Made by a program: the position numbers and the translations under genes. The notes under the pieces were generated by a model. That model was given only the letters and a program-made list of their open reading frames with translations. It did no database searches and was not told the DNA's origin. This document shows, one piece after another, positions 18,675 through 28,046 of a stretch of 64,000 nt of DNA (position 1 is the first letter of the stretch; every line of letters begins with the position of its first letter). The stretch spans positions 2,604,001 to 2,668,000 of the forward strand of contig NZ_JBBODF010000001.1 in assembly GCF_038002825.1 (NCBI RefSeq), given 5' to 3'. The DNA comes from Paenibacillus sp. FSL H8-0048 (lineage in GTDB: Bacteria > Bacillota > Bacilli > Paenibacillales > Paenibacillaceae).

Positions 18675-18715
18675 CTTCAGGAGCAAGAGGCTGTAGATTC
18701 AAATCCTGTCGTCTC
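18675..18715 (+). repeat. Decayed copy of the tRNA-Pro 3' part (candidate att site)
   Basis: Aligned without gaps to tRNA-Pro bases 17019-17059, 35 of 41 positions agree, including an unbroken run of 14 at the 3' end (AATCCTGTCGTCTC). All six differences are transitions. The CCA end is lost. Together with the intact tRNA it brackets the AT-rich toxin-antitoxin cassette in direct orientation, as left by site-specific integration. Confidence 0.75.
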
Positions 18716-18794
18716 ATACTAGAGGTTGCTGCTTTTTGTATTTGACCATCACCGCTCTTGGGACTGACACAAAACCTGCCAGTGTGCAATTTGT

Positions 18795-20210
18795 CTATGA
18801 TCTTCTTCCGGGCAGGAACGACGCCGGGATCAATGCTACCGCAGAGAAAGCGATCGTCCACATGAACGTATGATCGAAGGCTATAACCATAGCAGCCGGG
18901 TCATGAGACAGCACAGAATGAAGCTGATTCTGCAGAATGACTGCGATCACCGACACGCCAAAAGCACCGCCGATCTGCTGCATAATACGGGTGGTGCTGC
19001 TGGCGTGGGGAATCTGCCCCGAGGTCAGTCCCACATAGGCTGAAGCCATAACCGGCAGGAACACAGCGCCCAGGCCGGCCCCCCGCACCACCAATACCGC
19101 ACTCAAAAAATAATAGCTGGTATCTGCACCAAGCTGCGTAAGCGGCCATGTACCAAGTAAGGTCAGAAGTGTTCCGGCCAGCACGACCGGCCGGGAACCG
19201 ATCTGATCCGTCAGCTTGCCGGCCAGTTGTCTCGTCAGCAGCATTCCGATTCCCTGCGGAACCAGCAGCAAGCCGGAGATCAGCACAGATTCACCACGGA
19301 CTTGCTGGAAATATAGCGGCAGGAGCAGCATCGCCGAGTAACTGGTCAGACCCGACAGGAACAGCAGCACCGAGGATACGGTTACGGAACGCACCCTGAA
19401 CAGCCTGACATCCACCAAGGCTTTATTTCCTTTTCGCAGGGCATGAGTGACAAATAGAGCCAGAAGCAGGCCCCCGGACAGCACCGGAATGAGAACCGCA
19501 GCATGAGCGAACCCGTGGAGGGTACTGACTTCACCGAGGCCATAAATAATAAGTACAATGGCTGGAGATAAGAGCACCAGTCCCGTCAGATCCAGCCGCA
19601 GCGTCCGGGCGCTGCGTTCTTCCTTGGGCAGTCCCGTCCAGGCCATAATAATGGCCGCGATACAGAGCGGGATATTGACGAAGAAAATCCACCGCCAGCT
19701 CAGATGATTGATAATCAATCCCCCCAGCACCGGCCCCAGAATCGGCCCAAGCAACGCCGGAAGCGCTACGGTAGCCATCCTTTTCCCCATATTCTGCGCC
19801 CCTGAGGCCCGTACGGCCAGCGTCTGCATAACAGGCATCAGCAAGCCCCCGCCGATCCCCTGGATGACCCGGAAAAAAAGCAGGCTCTCCACGCTCCAGG
19901 CCATACTGCACAGCACTGAGCCGAGGAAGAACATTCCCAGTGAGAACAGCCACGTTCTCCGGCCTCCGAACCGCTCCACTGCCCAACCGGTCAACGGAAT
20001 CACCATAGCAAGCGCCAGCAGATAACCGGTCATGACCCACTGGATGGTTGATACCGGCGCCTTAAATTCCTTGACAAGTGTGTCAATCGCCACATTGGTT
20101 ATGGTCGTGTCGAACAGCGGGGCCATAATGCCAAGCATCAGAATCCACAGTAATTTGGTTGAGCCCGCCTGCTCTACCATTTCATGCACCTCAGCCGTTT
20201 GTTTGTTCAA
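18795..20210 (-). CDS. MFS multidrug efflux transporter (DHA2 / EmrB-QacA type)
   Basis: About 471 residues with some 14 membrane helices. DHA2 features include LFDTTITNVAIDTLVKEF in helix 1 and LTGWAVERFGGRR with the loop 2-3 motif, then the antiporter motif region GPILGPVLGGLI. It exports drugs or dyes with protons. The TTG at 20210 with AGGGAGGG seven bases before it is preferred over a longer in-frame start. A TetR regulator is divergent, and a perfect inverted repeat lies between them, so the pump is probably repressed by that regulator until its substrate appears. Confidence 0.9.
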   Translation of the reverse strand: MNKQTAEVHEMVEQAGSTKLLWILMLGIMAPLFDTTITNVAIDTLVKEFKAPVSTIQWVMTGYLLALAMVIPLTGWAVERFGGRRTWLFSLGMFFLGSVLCSMAWSVESLLFFRVIQGIGGGLLMPVMQTLAVRASGAQNMGKRMATVALPALLGPILGPVLGGLIINHLSWRWIFFVNIPLCIAAIIMAWTGLPKEERSARTLRLDLTGLVLLSPAIVLIIYGLGEVSTLHGFAHAAVLIPVLSGGLLLALFVTHALRKGNKALVDVRLFRVRSVTVSSVLLFLSGLTSYSAMLLLPLYFQQVRGESVLISGLLLVPQGIGMLLTRQLAGKLTDQIGSRPVVLAGTLLTLLGTWPLTQLGADTSYYFLSAVLVVRGAGLGAVFLPVMASAYVGLTSGQIPHASSTTRIMQQIGGAFGVSVIAVILQNQLHSVLSHDPAAMVIAFDHTFMWTIAFSAVALIPASFLPGRRS

Positions 20211-20233
20211 GTTAATTCCCTCCCTAAGACCAT

Positions 20234-20260
20234 AAATAAGAAACAAAAAGTTTCTTATTT
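20234..20260. promoter_or_regulatory. Probable TetR operator between pump and regulator
   Basis: AAATAAGAAAC (20234-20244), five A, then GTTTCTTATTT (20250-20260): perfect 11-bp arms. It lies 24 bases before the pump start and 63 before the tetR start, well placed to block both. Confidence 0.8.
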
Positions 20261-20323
20261 TGTTATGATATACTATCCTCATACAAAACGCAATGATTAT
20301 CATTCAAAGGAGTCTGAGACAGA

Positions 20324-20917
20324 ATGTCTACTTCTGGGCAGCAGGATAAATTGAAAAGCAGACGCAGAGGGAAGGAGCTGGAGACGGCGATTCTGCAGGC
20401 CGTCCGTGAAGAACTGCAGGAGCAGGGATATGCTAACCTTACAATGGATGGAGTCGCAGAACGGTCGGGAACGAGCAAGGCAGTGCTGTACCGCCGCTGG
20501 GCTAACCGCGCAGAGCTTGTGCTGGCGGCGCTCCGGGAACGCGTACCCCTCCCGCTGGAGGAGGTGCCCGATACCGGCAACCTGCGCGATGATGTAATCG
20601 GGGTGCTGCGGGCAATGAACCATAATAATACACAAGCCATGATGAAGGCCTTGTACGGGCTGGTGACTGAATTAGGCGCTGTGCCGCTGGCCTCCCTGAT
20701 CTTCCCCGACGGTCGTCAGAACCGGACGATGACCATTGTGCTTCAGCGGGCCGCGGACCGGGGCGAGGTAGCTCCCGAAGCCATTACGCCGCGGATGCTC
20801 ACCTTGCCCTCGGATCTGGCCCGCCATGAGCTGATGCTGTACAACACCCCCATGACGGAGGAGACGATCGCGGGCATTGTGGACGAGGTGTACCTTCCCC
20901 TGGTGTTAAAGCGGTAA
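20324..20917 (+). CDS. TetR-family transcriptional repressor
   Basis: 197 residues. The N-terminal helix-turn-helix (NLTMDGVAERSGTSKAVLYRRW) is classic TetR; the C-terminal part resembles the TetR_C ligand domain. The ATG has AAGGAG eleven bases before it. It faces away from the efflux pump and shares its control region, so it most likely senses the pump's substrates and represses both genes. Confidence 0.92.
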   Translation: MSTSGQQDKLKSRRRGKELETAILQAVREELQEQGYANLTMDGVAERSGTSKAVLYRRWANRAELVLAALRERVPLPLEEVPDTGNLRDDVIGVLRAMNHNNTQAMMKALYGLVTELGAVPLASLIFPDGRQNRTMTIVLQRAADRGEVAPEAITPRMLTLPSDLARHELMLYNTPMTEETIAGIVDEVYLPLVLKR

Positions 20918-20972
20918 TTCTTCGTTCACGGCGCTCAGTTGGACAAGCCGTCCACGACACAGAATGAATAGA

Positions 20973-21017
20973 AAGCCCAGAGTCTTCAAGGAAATTCCAC
21001 CTTGAGACTCTGGGCTT
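20973..21017. terminator. Hairpin between tetR and the next convergent gene
   Basis: AAGCCCAGAGTCTTCAAGG (20973-20991) pairs with CCTTGAGACTCTGGGCTT (21000-21017) with one bulge. T-runs are short on both sides; a bidirectional role is likely. Confidence 0.6.
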
Positions 21018-21059
21018 GATCAGGTTACTGCTATCATCCTAGCCGCTCCAGCCGGACGT

Positions 21060-21617
21060 TTACCATTGCCCGGCCCATAGCCGTCTTCGAAGCTCCATCT
21101 CTTCATACACCTGCTCCAGGGACACCCCCATGGACTGGCCCGCAATATTTACGGGAGTGCCGACGAGACGCTGGTTGATGGCCATCAGCCAGCGTCTCCA
21201 CCCGCGTTGCCGGGCCAGATAGGCCTTGGGATCGGTAAGGTAGATACAGATGTTTTTTTGCCCGGAGTAGCGGATCAGGCGGATATCGGAAATCTCCTCC
21301 CACATCAGCCGGCCTGCGGGAATAGCGGAAGACTGGTCATCAATTCCCTGGGCATCCACCACAATCAGCGGTGTGCGGCGCAGCAGCATGATAAGCAGAA
21401 CCAGTGCCGACAGGCCAAACAGCACTGTGCAGACGATTCCCAGCGTGAGCAGAAGGATGGCGAGATCCGGCGTCACCCCTTGGGACCATACCAGAAATTG
21501 AATCCCCACTATCACAAAAAGCAGCGCTCCCGCAAGCATCAACAAGATTTTCACCCGTGAAGCTGCCACCACAAACGGCTGATAGCCTCCATCGTTATAC
21601 CGCCGGTTATCCATCAT
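21060..21617 (-). CDS. STM3941-family small membrane protein
   Basis: 185 residues. Two membrane helices (ILLMLAGALLFVIVGIQFLV and ILLLTLGIVCTVLFGLSALV) are followed by a soluble part like a bacterial PH-type domain (PLIVVDAQGIDDQSS, WEEISDIRLIRYSGQKNI). This arrangement matches proteins annotated as STM3941 family, whose role is unknown. AAGGAGG lies six bases before the ATG. It stands alone; a hairpin separates it from tetR and the 51-bp array B lies in its upstream region. Confidence 0.7.
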   Translation of the reverse strand: MMDNRRYNDGGYQPFVVAASRVKILLMLAGALLFVIVGIQFLVWSQGVTPDLAILLLTLGIVCTVLFGLSALVLLIMLLRRTPLIVVDAQGIDDQSSAIPAGRLMWEEISDIRLIRYSGQKNICIYLTDPKAYLARQRGWRRWLMAINQRLVGTPVNIAGQSMGVSLEQVYEEMELRRRLWAGQW

Positions 21618-21810
21618 ATCCTTCCTCCTTCAGGTCCCTTCCGCGATCAGCGGGCACGGGCCGCTCCCTCTGTATATGTACATAGTGTCGGTAATATTAT
21701 ACGAAACTCTACCTATCGCTTACCTCGCCCGTGTGCATCTGAAACAAAGGGTACGCCGCACCAAGCTCCGGTATTTTGTTATTCCTGGCAGGAAAAGATG
21801 CTTGCGCTTT

Positions 21811-22095
21811 CGCACCTCCGCCGCACCAAGTATGGTCGGTTTTTCGACCTTATTTCGCCATCGCACCTCCGCCGCACCAAATGTAGTCGGTTTTTCGACC
21901 TTATCCGGACCTCGCAACTCCGCCGCGCCAAATGTAATCGGTTTTTCGACCTTATCCGGACCTCGCAACTCCACCGCGCCAAATGTAGTCGGTTTTTCGA
22001 CCTTATCCGGCCCTCGCAACTCCGCCGCGCCAAATGTGGTCGGTTTTTCGACCTTATCCGGACCTCGCACCTCCGCCGCACCAAATGTGGTCGGT
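21811..22095. repeat. Intergenic array B: six units, exact 51-bp period
   Basis: Units start CGCAMCTCCRCCGCRCCAA at 21811, 21862, 21913, 21964, 22015 and 22066. Each holds GTCGGTTTTTCGAC, a small hairpin. Since 51 is a multiple of three, stop-free frames with 17-residue repeats appear on both strands, but none has a ribosome site. With the flanking hairpin it fills the 601-base gap between the STM3941-type gene and the surface protein gene. Confidence 0.9.
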
Positions 22096-22164
22096 GAAAT
22101 CAGCGAAGTCATCCCTGCAACTTATCCACACCGGACGAAAATCATAGTTTCCTGATCAAGAACA

Positions 22165-22202
22165 AGAGGGCCCTCCGGCAATTCACCGGAAAGGCCCCCT
22201 CT
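22165..22202 (-). terminator. Hairpin after the SLH surface protein gene
   Basis: AGAGGG...CCGG pairs with CCGG...CCCTCT across a seven-base loop, 17 bases after the stop. The T-run is weak. Confidence 0.5.
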
Positions 22203-22218
22203 ATAAGCTTGTCTTGCT

Positions 22219-25200
22219 CTAAATCAGACCGGACTGCTGCAGCAGTCGCTGGATAACCGCCGCAACCTCTGCTCTGGTAATGAACGCTTGCGGGTTCAGC
22301 GATGAGGCGGTTCTTCCCTTCATCACCTGGGAGGCAACCGAGTAAGCCGCAGCTTCCTTGGCCCACCCGGCAACTGCTGAGGCATCCTTGTAAGGCTGGA
22401 GTACCTTCGCAGCATCTGCGCCGTCTACCTTGATCTTAAGGCCAGTGATGCTCATTGCCCGTGCAGTCATGGTCATGGCTTCCTGCCGGGTAATCTTGCC
22501 CTGGGGCCGGAAGGTGTTGTCCTCATACCCGGAGATCAGCCCCATCCGGTACGCCGTGTTCACTGCAGAAGCGTACCACGCGGAACTGTCTACATCGCGG
22601 AATGCTGACGTTCCTTGTTCAAGACGCAGTCCCAGCCCGCGGACCAGAATGGCCGCGAACTCTGCACGGGTAATGTCCGCATTCGGATGGAATGCGCCTT
22701 CGCCCACACCGTTAATGACTAGGCGCGAGCCCATATCGTTAACGGCATCCTTGGACCAATGGGAGGCAACGTCCGCGAATTCAAGCGGATGCCAGAGCAC
22801 ACCATAATCGCTGTTCGTCACACTGTTAATCTGCGCGTAATACATATCATTTACTTTGGTCACCTTGGTAGGTACGTGACGCAGTGTGCCATCGGGCTCA
22901 AGCACCACTCCGGTAGTGATCCTGTTCGGGTCCACTCCCTGAGGCAGTGCAACTGTTCGTTCCACGTAGATACTGTAATCCTTAATCTCGATACTCTTGC
23001 CTGCATATACCGCATTGACGGTAAAAGTAACCGGCGCAGCAATCAGGGTCGCGCCCTGCTTGGCAGCCTTGGCTTCTGCGGCCTTGGCAGCCTCGGCGCT
23101 GAACAGCTCGATATGCACCTGGAGCGTAATATCCTCCAGCTTCACATCGCTGCCCAGTTGGCCCGCCAGCCGGGCCATGCGGATCTGGCTGGCCGGAATC
23201 TTGTAGGCTCCGGCAGGAGTATCCAGAATGAGAGTCGCTTCCTGATCCTCCATGTTCTGGACCATTTGGCCTGTTAATTGCCCAACTACAATGTCCGAAG
23301 CGGCGGTCCAGGGGATCGTCACTACCGCTCCCCGGCCTGCTGCATCCAGCTTGGCCTGCAATTTGGCCGGATCTACATCAATGGTGGTTACCACCTGCTG
23401 ATTTACTCTTGTAATGGTCGCAATGCCAGCGTACTCCACTTTGCCGTTAACCAGCACTTCCACGCTTTGGGTGCTAGGCTTAGCAGGAGCAGCCGGGGTT
23501 GGCGTTGCAGCCGGTCCTGTCCCCCCGCCTGATGCTGGTGTTGCTGCCGGTTCAGGGGTTGGGGATGGTGTAGTCTCCACAGGCGGTACAACAACAGGTT
23601 CATCTGCCACGATGGCTTTCACCCAGCCGAAGCGTACCACGCGTCCTGAGGCATCCACCTCAGCGACAGCAATCCGGTCCCCTTCTCTGGCCGCAATCAG
23701 ACCATTCTCAGGCAACTTGGAATAACCGGACAGCAGTTCGCCCGTCTCAGGGGTAAGCAGCAGGCCTTGTCCGAAATTGACATACAGCAGAGCATTGCCT
23801 GCCTTGGCTTGCGCACTGATGAGCGTTAAGCCGTCATTGCTTGCGCCAGCCGGATCTGAAGAGGCTACGCTTAACCCTCCGGCGGCCGAATCGGAAACAA
23901 CTTGCGCGGTGGCTGTGCCATATTTGACAACCTTGCCGCTGGCATCGATTTCGGCAACCCCGATATGATCCCCGTCAACGGCAGGAATAAGGCCGTCTTC
24001 TGGGATGGCAAGATAACCCTCCAGGATATCCCCTGTGCCTGGCTTCTGCACAGCATGTCTGCCGAAATTCAGGTAGACCAGCTTATTGCCGGCCCCTGCC
24101 GGGGTCTGGACACTGAGCTTCGTCTTGCCGTCGGTTCCTGCTCCAGCCGGGTCGGTTGCCGCAGCAGTCAGGCCCTTAGCTGCATCTTCCGCTTCCACAA
24201 CCGCCTGCAACGCTGCGAACCGCACAACCTTGCCGCTCGCATCCACCTCGGCGATCCCCAGGCTGTCCCCGTTCTGCGCATCTACCAGACCGTCTGCCGC
24301 AAGCTCCGCGTATCCCAGACCCTCCAGGCTGCTTCCGGTATCCGGGACACGTACCGGCTCCCGCTTGAAGTTCACATACACCAGCTTGTTACCGCTGGCT
24401 GCACTGGCGCTTACCCGGGTCTTGCCGTCAGTTCCGCTGCCAGCCGGATCACTGGCCGCAGCGCTCAGGCCCTTCGCTTCCGTCTCGGAGGATACCTCCG
24501 CTTCGGCAACACCGTAGCGGATCACCTTGCCGTCTGCATCCACCTCGGCAATTCCAATTCTATCGCCCCGCTCCGCCGGAATCACTCCATCCGCCGGCAG
24601 CTCGGTATAGCCCGTCAGTTCCTGACCCTGGCTTGGCTCTGTAACCTCACCTCTCGCGAAGTTCACATACACCAGCTTGTTGCCGCTGCATGCTCCGGCA
24701 ATCATCCGGGTCTTACCGTTGTTCTCGGTTCCGGCCGGATCAACGGAGACCACCGGAAGTACAGCAGGCGAAGGCAATACCTTGGCTACCGCCAAGCCGA
24801 ACCGCACAACCTTGCCGCTGGCATCCACTTCCGCAACCGCGAGCTTGTCTCCATTCACGGCTTCAATCAGGCCGTTGTCCGGAAGAACAGTATAGCCGCT
24901 CAATTCTTCTCCGAGACCAGGCACCTGCAAGATGCCGTCCTGCACATTCAGGTACAGCAGCCGGTTGCCCGGCAGCACCGTCTCTTGGACGGACAATCTT
25001 GTCTTCCCGTCATTCGCCCTGCCGGAAGGATCGGTGGATACCGCCGTCAAGCCTGAAGCATCGTTATTGAATGGAACGGTATAGACGCCCGAGACATTGC
25101 CGGCACGGTCAATCGTTTTGATGTGCGCGTAATAGGTCACTCCCCGTTCAAGAGCACCCGGGATCGCGTAGCTGTATGTTGCAGTAGTCACCGTATTCCC

Positions 25201-27885
25201 GGGAACGTTCCCCTCCGGGTCAGTGTCAACCGTAACAGCGTACCCTTGCACACCTGTCGTTACAGTGGCTGTGGTCTCTGAAGACTGGCGGCTGGTGCCG
25301 TCCACATAGGAGGTTGCCTTCAAATAGTAGGCATAGCTGCTGCCGTTATCCTTAGGTTCATTCCATGTCAGCACAGGTTGGCCGGAGGCACTGTCATAAG
25401 TGAGGATGGCCTGGCCGCTAACCGGATCGGGAGCTGCCACATCCTGCGACATCCGGTCATCGAAGCTGTTCGAGGTCGAGGTCTGCGCCAGGTAGAACAG
25501 CGTGTTGGCCAGAATTTTCTGCTCATCTTCTGTCGCGCTGCCATTGCTGTGCCCGGTCTGAATCAGGGCCGCATTATTCCAGGTGGTCAGGTAGAAGTTG
25601 TTCGTGCCGGGCTTGCCGTTATAGGTATTGATCTCCCGGGTACTCCCCCAATCAGGGGAGACGTACTTGAACCATACATCGCCTTTGGCAAACTGGAAAT
25701 AACTATGGGATTGCGGAACAGTCAGAACCGTCCCGACATCGCCGAGCGCATAAGGATAGTTCATCGGGAAGCCGCGGCGCTCAACACCCACCCGGGTACC
25801 TCCGGTTGTCGGAATGTCGGGATTATAGTACCCCTCCTGGAAGTTGACATCCAAATTGAGATATTTGGCCGCCAGATCAATCAGATGCGTATGGTAGAAG
25901 CTGGCCGTGTCATGCCCCATCAGCACACCGCCGCCGTAGCGGATGAAGGCCTCTACCGCCTCATGCGATTCTCCCGACAGGTCGCGCCGGTTATTGGCAT
26001 CCCATGCGCCGAAATACAGCACATCATAAGCATATGCCCCGTTGGCATCCTTCGCCAGATAGTGGGCGTAGTTGGCCCCGGGATCACTGCCGTTGAATTC
26101 GCTCATGGACACCTTGTCCACCTGCATCGTATAGCCGCTTGGATTGCCCCAAGTGCTCATCCAGTTCTGTAAGCCGTCAGAGCCGGGCATATCCGGGTAC
26201 ACATTCAGCACCTTGATATCATTCTTCAGCGGAATCGATTGGAATTCATCCAGCCCGTCCCCGCCGGTATCTCTCTGATATACCATATAGTATTCCTGGC
26301 CTGCCAGAGAGGAGGTCCAGTTCAGCTTCACCAGATTGTTCTCGTTATCGCCCGCCGCTGTCAGTGCGGGGGGAACTGTAACGCCTACAGTAACCTCGGT
26401 TGCCGCTGAAGCAAAGGAGGAGGAGGCAGCGGCCGTCCGCACCTCATAGGTGCCGGCCTCAAGCCCGGTGGCTGCAGGTCCGGTGGCTGTGATCCACGGG
26501 CCTGTCCCCTTGATCCGGTATTGCATATTCGTGTTCAAGCCCGTGAGCTTGCCGTCGGCTGCACCTGCTTGCGATACACTACCGGCGTTAACGCCAGTTG
26601 GCGCAGCGGGACGGGACGGAAGACTGATCGACCAGGCTGGCGTTCCGCCTTCGGTGTCCTCTTCCAGTGACCATGTGCCGCTAAGCCAGGCTTCGTCAAT
26701 TGCAATCTTACCGGATGCATCTGCCGTTACATAAGTGGCCCCGGTTACACTTGTTGTGTCAGTGAGCTTATAGCTTGCGCCTGGTGTCAGGCCGCTAAAT
26801 TGCTCTGTCTTGTAATCAATGCCGGGTCCCCGGTACTGCGCGTACACGGTCATATCCCGGTTAAAAATATAGTCCGCTGTAACTTGCTCTCCCCCGGATG
26901 CCATAGTGAACCAGCCGATGAACTCAGCTCCGCTCTTGACGGCATCTCCAGGCAATACTTCCAGCTTGCCGGACAAATCGGTTACCAGCGTGGGCACCGG
27001 GCTATCGCCGCCATTGCCGTCAAAGACAACCGTGCGCGGCATCGTCAGGTGATACTTGTACTCCGTAGTTCCCGAGATAGCAGCATAGGTCCGGGCTACA
27101 TCCAATTCGGTCACTTTACCCTGTGTTACGAAGTTGGCAATCTCCTTCTGGCCGCCATCGCTGTAGTATTGCGAAGTGAAATACCCTCCAGTGATGCTCC
27201 AGTACGCCGGGTCAAGGGCTGCTCCGCTCCAAATCATCGCCGCACCGGGATTTTTGGTTCCGACAAAACCGCCTGAAATCGTCACATAAGCGCCGGATAC
27301 GGCTGCAATCGCTTCTGAGCCTACATGGTCTCCGCTGCCGTACACCACGCCGCCACTCATCTCGAAGCGGCTGCCCGCATCATGTGCAAATACGCTCTGG
27401 CCGGTCCCGAGAATGCCGCCGGACAGCAGCTTTACAGTACCGCCTGCTCCCAGGTTAAGCCCGCTTCCGCTGTAGCCTCCATTATTTATATAATCAATAT
27501 ATCCATCCGCAGCCGCTGAGGTATCACAGATTGTCAATACCCCGGCCGAGACGTAGACCGCTCCGTCTGTGCCTGTCTCTCCGCCGCCATACACCTCGCG
27601 GACGATCCGGTAACCGTTCAAGTCCAGTGTTACTCCAACACCTGAGCGGCTGTAGGAGATTGCGTCTCCAAGGGTTACATCTGAGATCAGAGCCACGGTC
27701 TGGCCGTCTGCCGCATTACTCAGCGCTGTACCCACATCGGCGTACCGGACACCGGTGGTTGTGTTCTCAATGACATTGCTCGCTTCGCCTGCAAATACTG
27801 TGCCGCCTCCTCCCATCTGCAGACTGAAGGCCATCACAACGGACAGCAGCAACGCAAGAGAACGGTTGAACCTTCTCCTTTTCAT
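22219..27885 (-). CDS. Giant SLH-anchored surface protein with five 93-residue repeats
   Basis: 1888 residues, secreted. A signal peptide ends near TVFAGEA. Next come a right-handed beta-helix-like part (YINNGGYSGSGLNLGAGG), a Listeria-Bacteroides InlB-type repeat (FDGNGG, FIGWFT, VYAQYRG), a DUF5057-like domain (IKVLNVYPDMPGSDG), and an FnIII-like segment. Five tandem repeats of about 93 residues follow (each with DPAG..DGKT, NKLVYVNF, GDxxGIAEVDASGKVVRFG), then a Pro/Thr linker, a pre-SLH domain, and three SLH domains that bind pyruvylated cell-wall polymer. The function is probably adhesion or surface architecture; no catalytic domain is certain. A GAGGGGA precedes the ATG by eleven bases. 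Confidence 0.9.
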   Translation of the reverse strand: MKRRRFNRSLALLLSVVMAFSLQMGGGGTVFAGEASNVIENTTTGVRYADVGTALSNAADGQTVALISDVTLGDAISYSRSGVGVTLDLNGYRIVREVYGGGETGTDGAVYVSAGVLTICDTSAAADGYIDYINNGGYSGSGLNLGAGGTVKLLSGGILGTGQSVFAHDAGSRFEMSGGVVYGSGDHVGSEAIAAVSGAYVTISGGFVGTKNPGAAMIWSGAALDPAYWSITGGYFTSQYYSDGGQKEIANFVTQGKVTELDVARTYAAISGTTEYKYHLTMPRTVVFDGNGGDSPVPTLVTDLSGKLEVLPGDAVKSGAEFIGWFTMASGGEQVTADYIFNRDMTVYAQYRGPGIDYKTEQFSGLTPGASYKLTDTTSVTGATYVTADASGKIAIDEAWLSGTWSLEEDTEGGTPAWSISLPSRPAAPTGVNAGSVSQAGAADGKLTGLNTNMQYRIKGTGPWITATGPAATGLEAGTYEVRTAAASSSFASAATEVTVGVTVPPALTAAGDNENNLVKLNWTSSLAGQEYYMVYQRDTGGDGLDEFQSIPLKNDIKVLNVYPDMPGSDGLQNWMSTWGNPSGYTMQVDKVSMSEFNGSDPGANYAHYLAKDANGAYAYDVLYFGAWDANNRRDLSGESHEAVEAFIRYGGGVLMGHDTASFYHTHLIDLAAKYLNLDVNFQEGYYNPDIPTTGGTRVGVERRGFPMNYPYALGDVGTVLTVPQSHSYFQFAKGDVWFKYVSPDWGSTREINTYNGKPGTNNFYLTTWNNAALIQTGHSNGSATEDEQKILANTLFYLAQTSTSNSFDDRMSQDVAAPDPVSGQAILTYDSASGQPVLTWNEPKDNGSSYAYYLKATSYVDGTSRQSSETTATVTTGVQGYAVTVDTDPEGNVPGNTVTTATYSYAIPGALERGVTYYAHIKTIDRAGNVSGVYTVPFNNDASGLTAVSTDPSGRANDGKTRLSVQETVLPGNRLLYLNVQDGILQVPGLGEELSGYTVLPDNGLIEAVNGDKLAVAEVDASGKVVRFGLAVAKVLPSPAVLPVVSVDPAGTENNGKTRMIAGACSGNKLVYVNFARGEVTEPSQGQELTGYTELPADGVIPAERGDRIGIAEVDADGKVIRYGVAEAEVSSETEAKGLSAAASDPAGSGTDGKTRVSASAASGNKLVYVNFKREPVRVPDTGSSLEGLGYAELAADGLVDAQNGDSLGIAEVDASGKVVRFAALQAVVEAEDAAKGLTAAATDPAGAGTDGKTKLSVQTPAGAGNKLVYLNFGRHAVQKPGTGDILEGYLAIPEDGLIPAVDGDHIGVAEIDASGKVVKYGTATAQVVSDSAAGGLSVASSDPAGASNDGLTLISAQAKAGNALLYVNFGQGLLLTPETGELLSGYSKLPENGLIAAREGDRIAVAEVDASGRVVRFGWVKAIVADEPVVVPPVETTPSPTPEPAATPASGGGTGPAATPTPAAPAKPSTQSVEVLVNGKVEYAGIATITRVNQQVVTTIDVDPAKLQAKLDAAGRGAVVTIPWTAASDIVVGQLTGQMVQNMEDQEATLILDTPAGAYKIPASQIRMARLAGQLGSDVKLEDITLQVHIELFSAEAAKAAEAKAAKQGATLIAAPVTFTVNAVYAGKSIEIKDYSIYVERTVALPQGVDPNRITTGVVLEPDGTLRHVPTKVTKVNDMYYAQINSVTNSDYGVLWHPLEFADVASHWSKDAVNDMGSRLVINGVGEGAFHPNADITRAEFAAILVRGLGLRLEQGTSAFRDVDSSAWYASAVNTAYRMGLISGYEDNTFRPQGKITRQEAMTMTARAMSITGLKIKVDGADAAKVLQPYKDASAVAGWAKEAAAYSVASQVMKGRTASSLNPQAFITRAEVAAVIQRLLQQSGLI

Positions 27886-28006
27886 CCCAAATCCATCCCC
27901 TCATCTTAAGTATTCTAGACGTGCCTATATCCGCGTTCATTATATTCAGGTCCAATTACAAACCAATTACAAATTCCGACACCATTCGTGCCTGAAAACA
28001 AAAAAA

Positions 28007-28024
28007 GCCTGCCTATTGGCAGAC
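28007..28024 (-). terminator. Terminator of the BTAD response regulator
   Basis: GTCTGCC and GGCAGGC arms around AATA on the minus strand, followed by TTTTTTTG, 22 bases after the stop. Confidence 0.85.
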
Positions 28025-28046
28025 AGATCATGTGAAAATGGTATAA

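Noticed and set aside
18565..18861. Leftward frame containing MRRQDLNLQPLAPE
   Set aside because: It reads across the decayed tRNA copy and overlaps the antitoxin and pump genes; no ribosome site.
21720..22112. Long frames on both strands over array B
   Set aside because: They are open only because the period is a multiple of three; no ribosome sites.
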